From NCBI GenBank assembly GCA_016714985.1, contig JADKBS010000006.1:248001-312000 (forward strand): a DNA stretch of 64,000 nucleotides, read 5' to 3'. Shown here one piece after another: positions 52,347 to 61,562 of the stretch. Position numbers and translations under genes: made by a program. Below the pieces are notes generated by a model. That model was not told the origin of the DNA and made no database searches. It saw only the letters and a list, made by a program, of their open reading frames with translations. The DNA comes from Saprospiraceae bacterium. GTDB lineage: Bacteria; Bacteroidota; Bacteroidia; Chitinophagales; Saprospiraceae. Numbering within the stretch: the stretch's first letter is position 1; the number at the start of each line of letters is the position of its first letter.

Positions 52347-53528
52347 TTTACTGTTTTGGTGCCATTAAAAATGGCGGTGTCGAGCACATCGTAAATGACC
52401 TTTGAAGCAAACTTTGAACCACCATTGTTCAGGTGTACATAATCGTAAAGATATTCCTTGGTATGCGGCACTTGTTTGGCCAAATCAATCAACAGCACAT
52501 TTTCATCGGCGGCCACCTCTCTCACCTTATCATTAAACAAATCATAGTATTGGCAAAAATCCTCTACAGTTATTTGAGAAGCCTTAATTTTGTCTAAAAA
52601 AGGTTTGTTCTTGGGGTTCAGATAGAACTCATCCGGGTTGACCCTATTGAATTGGGTCATAAGTATTGGTTGTATGCCCGATGACCGACATAACCCAATA
52701 AACAGTCTTAGGTTTTTTTCAAATTGGTTCACTTGTGGCAGCGTTATTGGTCCGGGTTTTATCCAATGAAATTCTTTCGGAATTACCACTGGACTTAATT
52801 TCGTCTGAGCATTATACATTCTTTCATAAACGGATGGGAAAACCAACTGGAATGCTTTCTTTAGACGAAAAAAATAGGAGTAAGACTTGAAGAAACTTAA
52901 ATCATGATTGTTAATTTCCGGCTTTGTGAATTTGACAATATTGGCCCTTGTCGGGGAATTTTTTTCTTCATAATAGCTTCCGTTATAACTAAGGTGTACC
53001 AAGTCGTTTATATTGTGCATCATTACAGCAACCTGGAAGTTTTTATGTACTACCTTGTTGATTAGTATATTAATGCTATGCAATGAATGGTTTCCCGCCA
53101 CACCAGAATTAAACGTATTTACTGAATGGCCTTTTCTTTGGAGCATTTTGCCAACTAGGCTTGGGAAACGCAAGGTGTCATCCACAAAAAAGCATTCTGT
53201 GGTGGATCCACCAATGAACACAATATTTTTCTTGGCATCCGGTAGTATTGTCTCTGATTGGATAAAGCCAAAACTATCTAACTTAGCAGTGTATTCCTTG
53301 TATTCAACATTGTCGGCATAATCTGGGAAGTATGCAGGTGGATAGGTGGTTAGGTCTTGATTCGGCAACCCGATTTCTCGCAAACGTATGAACCTTGCAT
53401 AAGTGTTGTTTGGACGCTCAGTTATGCTGTACTTTTCCAATACCAGCTCAACAATAAACAGCAGTATGAACAAAAGCAAGGCGTTGAGCAATAATACCTT
53501 GCCCCATTTTTTTTAAGCGATTGGACAT
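52343..53528 (-). CDS. Membrane-anchored SGNH/GDSL-type hydrolase, N-terminus frameshifted
   Basis: The main frame (53491 downward) encodes a hydrophobic N-terminal segment (ALLLFILLFIVELVLEKY) and an SGNH domain with block I IGGSTTECFF (Ser nucleophile) and block V YDYVHLNNGG (Asp-x-x-His). In that frame only a TTG is available as a start. However, an ATG at 53528 in another frame reads MSNRL and, if one A is removed from the run of eight (53507-53514 on +), continues as MSNRLKKWGKVLLLNALLL, a normal positively charged start. This gives about 394 residues and a 16-bp overlap with wbqC. It may add or remove O-acyl groups on the polysaccharide. Confidence 0.78.
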
Positions 53529-54237
53529 GAATTCAACAAATTTTTTGTGCCAGCTATGCCCAAGTGGAAAAGGGCATCTAATGCAGAAAGTGAAAATGCA
53601 ATTCCCAACTTACGCTCGCTGACAAAAGAATTAAATGGACTGTATTTAAGCACTATCCCTTTTTCATTGAACATTGTTTCTGATTGATAACTTTTTGCAC
53701 CCGTGCCGCTCAAATATGCTGTGCCATTAACATGCCTTACTATTTCAAGGTTGAACATATCAGCTTTATCCTTAACTGGCATTTCAGAAGAACGCATAGT
53801 GGGCCTATTGATTTCCATCAAACCCGACAAGGTATTAATGATGAAGATGTTCATATCAACAAGGTGGCGATAAGCATCCAAGCCTGCAAAACAATCGTAA
53901 ATGATGGGATATGTTTCATCAAAAAAAGCTGCTTTGAAGTATGCGTTTTTTATAAGCCGCAAGTGCCTATCTCGCCATTCCATATTGGAGGCAATTTCCA
54001 AATCCTTAATGAATGTAAAGTCACTATGCTTTTTAAGGGAACCGTCAACCAAATGGGTGCAATGTCTTCTGCCGATTTCCGAATTAAGGTCCGCCTAGTA
54101 GGGTAACGCTTTGAATGCTCCACATTATCGTGGAATACAAACACGTCACAGGCCGCAATTTTGTAGAAATATCCCAACCAAGGAAAATAATTCGGCTGGT
54201 GGATGGCCACGATTTTCTGCTTAGAAGGAGCTACCAT
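53513..54237 (-). CDS. WbqC family protein, frameshifted
   Basis: Two frames make one WbqC protein of about 241 residues, the usual length. The first frame (54237 to about 54034) has the family start AIHQPNYFPWLGYFYKIA and VFVFHDNVEHSKRYPTRR. The second (about 54034 to 53513) continues KKHSDFTFIKDLEIASN and ends NSCPIA. One missing A in the run of five (54030-54034 on +) explains the break at TVPL|KKHSD. WbqC proteins occur in O-antigen and capsule loci; their activity is not firmly known. Overlaps of 17 and 16 bp with fkbM and SGNH place it in the operon. Confidence 0.85.
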
Positions 54238-55123
54238 TTATATTGATTTTTAGACCGTTTTTCACCCTGTTTTCTACAAACGATACGTCCCTCAAATAAA
54301 GATTATTTCCAAATATTGGTGTGACTATTTGGTGAAATTTCCTCGTAAACGGCTGATAATCAAACAACTGAAACCCAATCGAAAGCAATTGCTGATGCAA
54401 TGCCCCCTCATCGAACCCATAACGTTGGCCAAGCCCCATGCTCTCAACTATGAGTGCTTTTACGCCTAGATTGGCTAGGGTATTCTTTGCACCTTTAACT
54501 ACCGCCGTTTCATAGCCTTCAACATCAATTTTTATCAAAACGGGTACCCTTGCTTTGCAAAAATCGTCGAGCGGAACAATGCGGATATGTGTTCCAGGTG
54601 AATCAGTCTGAGTTGATATATGGTTCTGAATGCCTTTGCCGGTTGTCATTTGCAGCGATTGATAGGATGCCCCAAGTCCAGTTTCATGCACGTCTATCTG
54701 TGATTCAAGATGGTTCAGTGCTCGGTTTTTCAAGAGCATTTGGGCTGCATTGGTATCTGGCTCAAAAGCAAGACTAAAGGCCCCGCAAACCCCGGAAGCC
54801 AGAAGCGAATAGGCACCAATATTAGCACCAGCATCCACGAAACAATCGGCTGGCTTGAGAAAATGCAACAAAAAGCCCATACTCTCAAACTCTGGCAAGC
54901 CGAAATAATGACAAGCCGTACTAGCATGGTAGCCACGCCTTACTATAAGGCTCAGGCCTTCAACCCATAATTTAATGATTTCAGGATTACCTGCTCTCGA
55001 GTTAAGCTGCCAATCTAAATATCGGGCCAATGTAACTACTTTGCGGTTAATTGTAAGCGGGTGCTCCGTCAATCTTCTTAGTGTTTGCAGCAATTTATTA
55101 TAGGTTAATTCTGATATTTTCAA
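54221..55123 (-). CDS. FkbM-family SAM-dependent methyltransferase
   Basis: The 300-residue protein has the FkbM pattern: FVDAGANIGAYSLLASG (SAM-binding GxG-like loop), FEPDTNAAQMLLKNRAL (acidic residue after strand 2) and VPVLIKIDVEGYETAVVKGA. Members methylate hydroxyl groups of sugars or polyketides; here a sugar of the polysaccharide is most likely. The gene overlaps PIG-L by 26 bp and wbqC by 17 bp, so translation is probably coupled. No frameshift is seen. Confidence 0.9.
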   Translation of the reverse strand: MKISELTYNKLLQTLRRLTEHPLTINRKVVTLARYLDWQLNSRAGNPEIIKLWVEGLSLIVRRGYHASTACHYFGLPEFESMGFLLHFLKPADCFVDAGANIGAYSLLASGVCGAFSLAFEPDTNAAQMLLKNRALNHLESQIDVHETGLGASYQSLQMTTGKGIQNHISTQTDSPGTHIRIVPLDDFCKARVPVLIKIDVEGYETAVVKGAKNTLANLGVKALIVESMGLGQRYGFDEGALHQQLLSIGFQLFDYQPFTRKFHQIVTPIFGNNLYLRDVSFVENRVKNGLKININGSSF

Positions 55124-55733
55124 ATGCTTCCGCCAATGGCCTACCCGATTGTACTCCCCTTACGACTGCCAAACTTCTGATGAACGCATTGGACATATAC
55201 GGCTTTCCTTCTTGGGTCTTATATGCTTCCAATGCCTTGATTTTCAGTTGGATATGTTGTTCTTCCAAGCTGACAAAAGTGTCTGCTGTAAAACTGAGGT
55301 TGTTCCAAATCAGTTCATAACCCAATATTGAGCAGAATTTAAACGCACGAAGCCCCTCCTCGTAAATGGTGCGGTGGTCTTGATGGATATCGTTGGCAGA
55401 GGGCAGGAAAACCAAGTCCGGTTGGATGATCGGTTTAATCCTAATTAATTCTTCCAGTATTTCTTGTCGAACATAGTTCAATTTTCGGACTTGGTATTTA
55501 AATATGAGCACATTATCTTGGGGAATGCCAAGGATTTTTGTTGCTTCCCGTACCTCCAATTCGAGTTGGTTCTTGGGGAAATGGGCGGGCACGCTCTCAT
55601 CAGCCGTGGAAAATGCGGCATAGAACAGTTTTGAGCCTTGTTCAATCAACTTTGCAATGGTAGCACCACAGCCAAGTTCACCATCATCTGTATGTGGGGC
55701 AAGCACGAGTACATTGTCAGCTTTTAACATCAA
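55098..55733 (-). CDS. PIG-L/LmbE-family deacetylase
   Basis: The 211-residue protein (or 210 from the second ATG at 55730) has the LmbE zinc-binding motif APHTDDGELGCGATIAKL (PHxDDxE-type) and the second His pair in ANDIHQDHRTIYEEGLRAF. Enzymes of this family remove N-acetyl groups from sugars, such as GlcNAc conjugates. The short form without extra domains is typical of polysaccharide loci. It overlaps wecB by 17 bp at its start and fkbM by 26 bp at its end. Confidence 0.9.
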   Translation of the reverse strand: MMLKADNVLVLAPHTDDGELGCGATIAKLIEQGSKLFYAAFSTADESVPAHFPKNQLELEVREATKILGIPQDNVLIFKYQVRKLNYVRQEILEELIRIKPIIQPDLVFLPSANDIHQDHRTIYEEGLRAFKFCSILGYELIWNNLSFTADTFVSLEEQHIQLKIKALEAYKTQEGKPYMSNAFIRSLAVVRGVQSGRPLAEAFENIRINL

Positions 55734-56833
55734 GGTATTTTCTAATGATAGCGGCTATTTTTAAGGCAGCGGTACCATCGCCAAGGCAATTGGTATGTCG
55801 TGATGGTGTTTCCCAGTTTTTGGTAAATTCCAAAATCCGTTCACAATCTGGACCTGCAATCCTATTCCAGCCTTCTTCCACCGTTTCCACCCATTCGATT
55901 TGACGGTCTATGATGACCCCCGGCGTTTTATGAAAATAGGCCTCCTTCACCACGCCACCTGAGTCGGTGATGACCATTTTGGCGAAGCGAATCAAGGTTT
56001 GGGCATCAAAAAAGCCTAAAGGCGGAACCAAGTGCACCTGCTGAAAACTCGCTGGATTTGGCAGGTGGTGATTATCAATCGCCTTAACTGTTCGGGGGTG
56101 TATGGGAAAGACTACGGGCAAATCCAGTTGTGCCATTGCTTCGATGATTTGCTTGAGGGCCAAAGGGTTATCCGTGTTATTGGCACGGTGGCAGGTGAAA
56201 AAATAATATTGACCGGGGATTATATTTAGCTTTTCAAAAATGCCCTTGTTGCCAATAATGCGTTCTAAATTATTGAAAATCAAATCAATGCCGACATCGC
56301 CAACGAGATGGACGTTATCGGCTATTCCCGACGCTTGTAGGTTACTGACCCCGGTTTTCGTCGGGCAGAAAAAAATGTCAGCCACGGATGTTGTCAATAA
56401 TTTGTTGACTTCTTCAGGAATCAACTTATCGTATTCACGCAGCCCTGCTTCTATATGGGCGACTTTAATTCCGTTTTTTGCTGCCGCAATGGCGCCTGCT
56501 GCGGTGGAATTAGTGTCACCATAAACTAGAACCAAGTCAGGGTTTTCCTTTTCCATTACTTCATCCAGCGCCGCAATCATTTGCCCAAGCTGTTGTGCTT
56601 GTCGCCCTGAACCTATGCCTCAATTATAATTTGGTGTTGGAATTTCCAATTCTTTGAATAGGTCGTCAGAAAGGTTCGCATCGTAATGCTGACCAGTATG
56701 CACAATGATATGCTCTATACTTCCGTCGGCTACTAAGGCAGCATGGACAGGTGCCAATTTGATAAAATTGGGTCTTGCACCAACGATGGAAAGAATTTTA
56801 TAGATAGGTATTGGTGTTTTTACAATGGTTCAC
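55717..56833 (-). CDS. wecB: UDP-N-acetylglucosamine 2-epimerase (non-hydrolysing), interrupted
   Basis: The protein spans two segments in one frame, separated by a TGA at 56620-56622. The first (about 56800 to 56623) reads KILSIVGARPNFIKLAPV, with HTGQHYDANLSDDLF and PTPNYN before the stop. The second (56619 to 55717) begins GIGSGRQAQQLGQMIAALDE and has VYGDTNSTAAGA, IEAGLREYDKLIPEEVN and SGGVVKEAYFHKTPGVI. Leu is expected at the stop, so TTA to TGA is the simplest change. The first segment also lacks ATG/GTG/TTG in frame; a GTG at 56833 would fit if one T of the run 56817-56821 (+ strand) is removed. If intact it makes UDP-ManNAc. Length would be about 372, as expected. Confidence 0.85.
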
Positions 56834-57000
56834 TGAGCTTAGCTCAAATTTCTGCTTCCTCGAAAATAGTCTTAACATCCAGTTTAAAACCATGTTGTCA
56901 AATTCCATTTGGCGAAACTCAGGCCACGTCAATTTTTTATGTAGTACTTCCACATTTGCTTGAAATTTGAGTTAGGTTAAGGGTTATTTGTTTTTATTTC
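56834..57000. other. Upstream region of the wecB operon
   Basis: About 165 bp between the possible wecB start and MITE copy C. No gene. I see no exact TAnnTTTG element on the minus strand, so the operon promoter is not located. Confidence 0.3.
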
Positions 57001-57130
57001 GTAACTATTCAGAAGCGTGTGGGAGGAGAGAGAAAAATGAAATTTTTTCTTTCTCCTCTCAGATTTTGGGATGTTTTTTGGGGGGGAATTGAAAATTTTC
57101 CCCCCAAAACATCCCCTGGTAAGTCGTTAC
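57001..57130 (+). mobile_element. MITE copy C (130 bp, near-perfect 8-bp target duplication)
   Basis: It starts GTAACTATTC and ends AAGTCGTTAC and is flanked by TTTATTTC (56993-57000) and TTTACTTC (57131-57138), equal at 7 of 8 positions. Hairpin 1 (GGGAGGAGAGAGAAAAA, loop TGAAA) has a few mismatches. Hairpin 2 has GGGATGTTTTTTGGGGGG against CCCCCCAAAACATCCC; its ATG/CAT pairs replace the GTG/CAC pairs of copies B and D, a compensatory change. The right end supplies the stop codon of the adjacent glycosyltransferase gene. Confidence 0.85.
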
Positions 57131-58467
57131 TTTACTTCAAAATCTACCAGAGGCTTTTGGGCAAAACCAGTCTTAAAAACATGCTTTTCCAAGAAGGCTG
57201 CCATCATGTTTTCCCAACGAAAAGCATCCAAGTCAGCATCCGCAATTGCAGGAGCCACCAGGCCAGTCATTTGCCATTCCTTGTATTTTTCCAGCAGGAA
57301 TGCCTTGACCAAATCCTTGTGGTTCATGGAATCGTAAGCAATCATTCCTGCATTGGTAGCTTCAAATATTTCTTCCAATTCCTCGTCCTTGCAGCCATTG
57401 ACCAATAACAAAACTGGTTGTTTGGCCGCCAAATATTCATAAAGTTTCCCAGTGGCATTCCCCTTTAGCTCAGGAGTGGCATACGTCAACAGCAGGTTGA
57501 TATGGGTACTGCACTGTAGTTGGACGGCCTCTTGGTGCGTAACATTGCCAAGGCCAAGAAAGATGCTCGGGACAAGCCCGTATTTTTCCAAAAGCGGTAT
57601 CCAAGTAGCCGTATCCTTGCCTGCATACCGGATTTGCACCTGCTCAGCGGCTATTTTTTGTGCTGCAATCAATTCGGACAATGCCTCCAACAACAAGTCT
57701 GGCTTGCGAAGGTCTCGGAACATGGAGCCAGTGTAGGTGATGGTAAAGTGTTTGGCAGTTGGTAAATCGGCGTTGGCAGCCGGGGTTATTGGTAATTCAC
57801 CTATGCCATTTCGGAGCACTACCACGTTGGGATGGAATGCCTTCAAGTGTTCTGCCAATCCTTTAGAAACAGTAGTTACAACATCGGCTTTGGCCAAGAT
57901 TTTTTTGTTGAACCATGATTGTATTTTTGGGAAATAAGTTTCTTTTAACGCAGGGTCAACATGTAAGTCACGGAAATCAGCCACCCAAGTAGTATGGGGT
58001 CGGGAACATTTGATCAGGTAGGCGATGGCATGGTCGCTATACGGGCGATAAGAAGAGAATACTAGCGTTGGATATTTTTTATTTATTAAACCAAGGCCTT
58101 TTTTATATCCCGAAATAATATACAAGAAACCTCCTTCTCCAATCAATAGATTGAAAGGAAAACTATTGAAAAGATTATAAATCTTAAAAGCCCATTTAGG
58201 CTTAAATTTTTCATCTACGTGTTTTATTTCTTTTCTGTTAAAATAAGTAAACAGCCTGTGATCCAAAGTCAAGGCTGTAGATACATGCTTTGCAGTGTCG
58301 TTGAAATCCTTGATAGGCAAAAAATTCCTGTTGCTTGTGGAGATTATTCTGATTTCTCTAAAATAGTTTTGGAGGGCAGAGAACATTCGGTAGCTTCGCC
58401 AAGTTTGGTTGCTGGCTGGTGGGAACCAATAGGCTATCAGCAACACCTCTGCTGTTTTTCTTTTCAT
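57127..58467 (-). CDS. Glycosyltransferase (GT-B fold, family 4-like)
   Basis: The 446-residue protein has AYWFPPASNQTWRSYRMF at the N-terminus, an acceptor lobe with FSSYRPYSDHAIAYLIK and VADFRDLHVDPALK, and a donor lobe with TYTGSMFRDLRKPDLLLEAL, YEYLAAKQPVLLLVNG and DEELEEIFEATNAG. It probably adds a sugar to the polysaccharide. The last codons (DFEVK) run into MITE copy C, whose terminal TAA ends the protein; without the MITE the frame would continue four codons (TNNP) to a TAA in the flanking DNA. It overlaps the methyltransferase gene by 4 bp. Confidence 0.9.
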   Translation of the reverse strand: MKRKTAEVLLIAYWFPPASNQTWRSYRMFSALQNYFREIRIISTSNRNFLPIKDFNDTAKHVSTALTLDHRLFTYFNRKEIKHVDEKFKPKWAFKIYNLFNSFPFNLLIGEGGFLYIISGYKKGLGLINKKYPTLVFSSYRPYSDHAIAYLIKCSRPHTTWVADFRDLHVDPALKETYFPKIQSWFNKKILAKADVVTTVSKGLAEHLKAFHPNVVVLRNGIGELPITPAANADLPTAKHFTITYTGSMFRDLRKPDLLLEALSELIAAQKIAAEQVQIRYAGKDTATWIPLLEKYGLVPSIFLGLGNVTHQEAVQLQCSTHINLLLTYATPELKGNATGKLYEYLAAKQPVLLLVNGCKDEELEEIFEATNAGMIAYDSMNHKDLVKAFLLEKYKEWQMTGLVAPAIADADLDAFRWENMMAAFLEKHVFKTGFAQKPLVDFEVK

Positions 58468-59253
58468 CGAACCTTATGCAAATGCACTAAAAAATCGGCG
58501 CTAAAAAAAGGGAGGAGGTAGCCTGGAAGGTGCTTTTTCAAGTAATAGGCCAACTGGATGGATAGCTGTGGGAGTAATTGGTTGAATGGACTAAAAGTTT
58601 GATTATGCCATTTTGCCTGCTTCAAAAATAAGGTAGCAGGAAGTAATTTGGAGAATTCTGACAAAGAAAAAGCCGTAAGATTAAAATCTTGTTGGATAAC
58701 ACCCCTTTTCTTGAATGGTAGCAACCGCAATAATGGCTTGATGCAAGTTCTTATCAGATGCTCCAAACTTCGGCGGTGCGTAAAGGAAATTATAATTCTT
58801 CCTTCATCATTTAGCCATTTACCAAAGAGCGGCATGAATTGTTCAAGATCTTCTTTTCTAAGGTATGAACTTACCCCAAGCATAAATATATAGTCAAAAC
58901 TATTGGCGTCCAAAATTAAGGCTGGTCACATCCCCGATAATCTGGTCTTCGATTGGAATGTTGCTATTTGAAAGCATTTCTGGGGAAATATCAACCGCTT
59001 TATAGCGAAAATGTTGTAGCTTGACTTTTAAAACATCATATAAAGCACCGGTACCTGCTCCAATATCAAGGATAGATTTTCCTGAGAAATCATCTATTTC
59101 AATTATGGCATCTTGAATTCTTTGAGTAAAGAAATAATGGTGATAGCGGCTCTTTTTGAAGTAACGGCTAGGATATACACTAGCTATACTGTCAAAATAA
59201 TTTTTGACCAACTGGGTCTGACGGGGTTTTGGTTTCATGCCTAAACAATTCAT
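58464..59253 (-). CDS. Class I SAM-dependent methyltransferase, frameshifted
   Basis: Two frames give one protein of about 260 residues. The first (59253, or ATG 59238 MKPKPRQTQLVKNY, to about 58913) has SAM motif I SILDIGAGTGALYDVL, and then YKAVDISPEMLS and GDVTSLN. The second (about 58912 to 58464) continues LDANSFDYIFMLGVSSYL and a C-terminal helical part. One extra A in the run of four (58912-58915 on +) explains the switch from NFGRQ-stop to NLDANSFDY. The methylated group is unknown; the locus suggests a sugar. The start lies inside the preceding glycosyltransferase gene (overlap 62 or 47 bp). Confidence 0.82.
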
Positions 59254-60373
59254 CCAATAGCTTCAGATATGCATCAGTGATAATTTTTTCGTCAAAAAGG
59301 GTCACCGCCCTAATCCTGCTTTCTTTGCCCATTGCCAGAATAGAATCTGTACTTAAATTCGATAAGGTGGACATGGCCAAAGTGAGTGCTTCAGTATTGT
59401 TTACGGGCACTAAATACCCATTCTCCCCATGAACCACCGTATCCCGGCAGCCAGCGGTATCCGTGGTGATGACAGGCTTTCCCATGGCCATTGCCTCTAA
59501 GATGGAACGTGGAACGCCCTCGCCCCTGTGTGACGGCAGTACCATAACACTTGCTTGTTCGATATAGGATCTGGTATCTTTTGAAAAACCAAGGTATTTA
59601 ACAACTCCTTCTTCTACCCAGTCAAACAGTTGATCCTTCGTAACAGCCGAAGGATTGGAATATGCAAAATTGCCTAAGACATGAAATTCAAGTTTGGGGT
59701 TTTCTTTTTTCAATTGCCTTGCTGCCTCTACAAACTCAATTATTCCTTTGTCTTTCAATAACCTACCAATAAATAGAAAAATGATATTGTTATTTTCTAT
59801 CCGAGTTTCAGAGGGCCTGAAATTCTGTGTATTTACACCTGACCCTGGTATAATCACGCATTTTTCTTCGGCTATGATGTGGTTGTTGACAAGATGTGCT
59901 TTGTCATCATGATTATAAACGACGAGCTTGTGTATTTTCTTAAATGCTAGTTTATAGAGTTTAGGAACAAGTTTGTTTAACCCTTTGGGATGTAGGAAGG
60001 GGTAGCCAAGGCCAGTTATCACACAAATAGCAGGGAGTCCCAATAACCTTGCAGCTATACTTCCATAAATATTTGGTTTAACCGTAAATTGAATTATTAA
60101 ATCTGGCTTTTCTTCCCTATAAATTTTTAGTAACTCAAAGAAGAACAATATATCCTGAAATGGATTCTTCTGTTGTGGGAAAAGATGTTTGATTGGAACA
60201 TGTTTGAAAACACTGGGCTCTTCTAAGTAGCTTATAAACTCATCAATTGGAGTTGCAACAACAACTTCATATCCCATTTTTGCAAATTTCCTTGCATGAG
60301 GCAACCGAAAATTATAGATATTCCAAGAGGAGTTATCAACTATTATTATTTTTTTCTTTATATTCGTCACCAC
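59192..60373 (-). CDS. Family 4 glycosyltransferase
   Basis: The 393-residue protein has the N-terminal IIIVDNSSWNIYNFRLPHA, IIQFTVKPNIYGSIAARLL and VITGLGYPF of the WbpX/PglA-like group. The donor site reads GEGVPRSILEAMAMGKPV with TDTAGCRDTVVHGENGYLV (EX7E). It probably adds a sugar, possibly N-acetylated, to the lipid-linked repeat. It is downstream of manC (31 bp) and overlaps the methyltransferase gene. No interruption seen. Confidence 0.93.
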   Translation of the reverse strand: MVTNIKKKIIIVDNSSWNIYNFRLPHARKFAKMGYEVVVATPIDEFISYLEEPSVFKHVPIKHLFPQQKNPFQDILFFFELLKIYREEKPDLIIQFTVKPNIYGSIAARLLGLPAICVITGLGYPFLHPKGLNKLVPKLYKLAFKKIHKLVVYNHDDKAHLVNNHIIAEEKCVIIPGSGVNTQNFRPSETRIENNNIIFLFIGRLLKDKGIIEFVEAARQLKKENPKLEFHVLGNFAYSNPSAVTKDQLFDWVEEGVVKYLGFSKDTRSYIEQASVMVLPSHRGEGVPRSILEAMAMGKPVITTDTAGCRDTVVHGENGYLVPVNNTEALTLAMSTLSNLSTDSILAMGKESRIRAVTLFDEKIITDAYLKLLDELFRHETKTPSDPVGQKLF

Positions 60374-60404
60374 TACTGGTTTGAGACACTAATTTGGGTA
60401 ATTA

Positions 60405-61494
60405 TTAATTGAACTCCCTTCCCCAATTTTTCTCTGCAATTCCCGCAACCAATTTTATCTCCTGCTCCTTTTCTTTTGGGTAAATTAGGAGGGCGTTGCC
60501 CTCATCAACAATAATGTAGTTTTCAAGCCCTTCAATCACAACTAGTTTGCCTGGTGGAGTCCGAATCAAGGAATTTTTGACATTCGATAATAGGGCGGTT
60601 TTGGTTTGCACTACATTGCGTTTCATCTTTAATACTTTCCTCGTATAGGGACACCCAGGTCCCCAAATCACTCCAGCCCATGTCGGCAGGGATGGTGTGA
60701 ACTTTTGGTGATTTCTCTAGGATTGCATAGTCAATACTGATATTGGGTGTTCTAGGATAATTCTCAGCAATAAAAGCAACCTCATTTGGCGAATTATACA
60801 CGCCATTTGCAGCGTTCAACAAGTTGTGAATGCTGGGAGCCAACTCGCTGAACGATTTCAGGATTGTTTTGGTGCTCCAGATGAAAATCCCTGCATTCCA
60901 GAGATAGTCACCTGTAGAAAGGTAGGATTTTGCCTTCTCCAAATCCGGTTTTTCCTTAAAACTGAGGACTTTGTGGATGCCGTCTTGCCCTTCTTTTGCG
61001 AAGTGGATATAGCCATAGCCGGTATCCGGTCGAGTAGGGGAGATGCCCAAGGTCACAATGGCTTCATGCGCTGCGGTATAAGCCAAAGCCATTTCCAGTT
61101 TTTCGATAAAAATATCTTCCTTCAAAATCACATGATCAGATGGCGCAACCACGAGGTTCGCATCTGGGTTCAAGTCGTGCAATTTGAAGGCAGTGTAGGC
61201 CACGCATGGCCCCGTATTGTTGCGGCTTGGTTCGCAAATCACTTGTGTTTCGTCAAGTTCGGGCAGGTGCTGGAGCACCAAACCCTTGTACATTTCATGG
61301 GTTACCACGAAAATATTCTCGGTTGGGCATAGCTTCTGAAACCGCTCAAAGGTCAGTCGAATCAAGGATTTCCCAACACCAAGTATATCGAGGAACTGCT
61401 TGGGGTTTGCCGTTCGGCTGGCCGGCCAAAATCGGCTGCCTATGCCTCCGGCCATGATGGCTACGTAGTTATTCTTGTTCATGTTCCTGTTCAA
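60405..61494 (-). CDS. manC: Mannose-1-phosphate guanylyltransferase, frameshifted
   Basis: Two frames give one protein of about 360 residues, usual for single-domain ManC. The first (61494, or ATG 61482, down to about 60623) has the nucleotidyltransferase motif MAGGIGSRFWPASR with TANPKQFLDILG, VAPSDHVILKED, and WNAGIFIWSTKTIL. The second (about 60620 to 60405) continues RNVVQTKTALLSNVKNSLI and IEGLENYIIVDEGNALLIY. One extra A, or two missing, at 60621-60623 explains the switch after ESIKDE. It makes GDP-mannose from GTP and mannose-1-phosphate, the precursor of GDP-fucose, which fits fcl nearby. Confidence 0.9.
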
Positions 61495-61562
61495 AGTAGT
61501 CTATTATGGATTTAATGGTGAAGCTTAATTTTTCTCAGAGAATAGGAGGAAAAAGACTTTTT

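Noticed and set aside
53507..53514. Programmed frameshift for SGNH, methyltransferase, manC and wzi-like genes
   Set aside because: The sites are plain short homopolymers with shifts in both directions and no downstream pseudoknot that I can see; error or mutation is simpler.
56620..56622. TGA in wecB read as selenocysteine or tryptophan
   Set aside because: The family has a conserved Leu here, no SECIS-like hairpin is evident, and other genes in the window use TGA as a normal stop.
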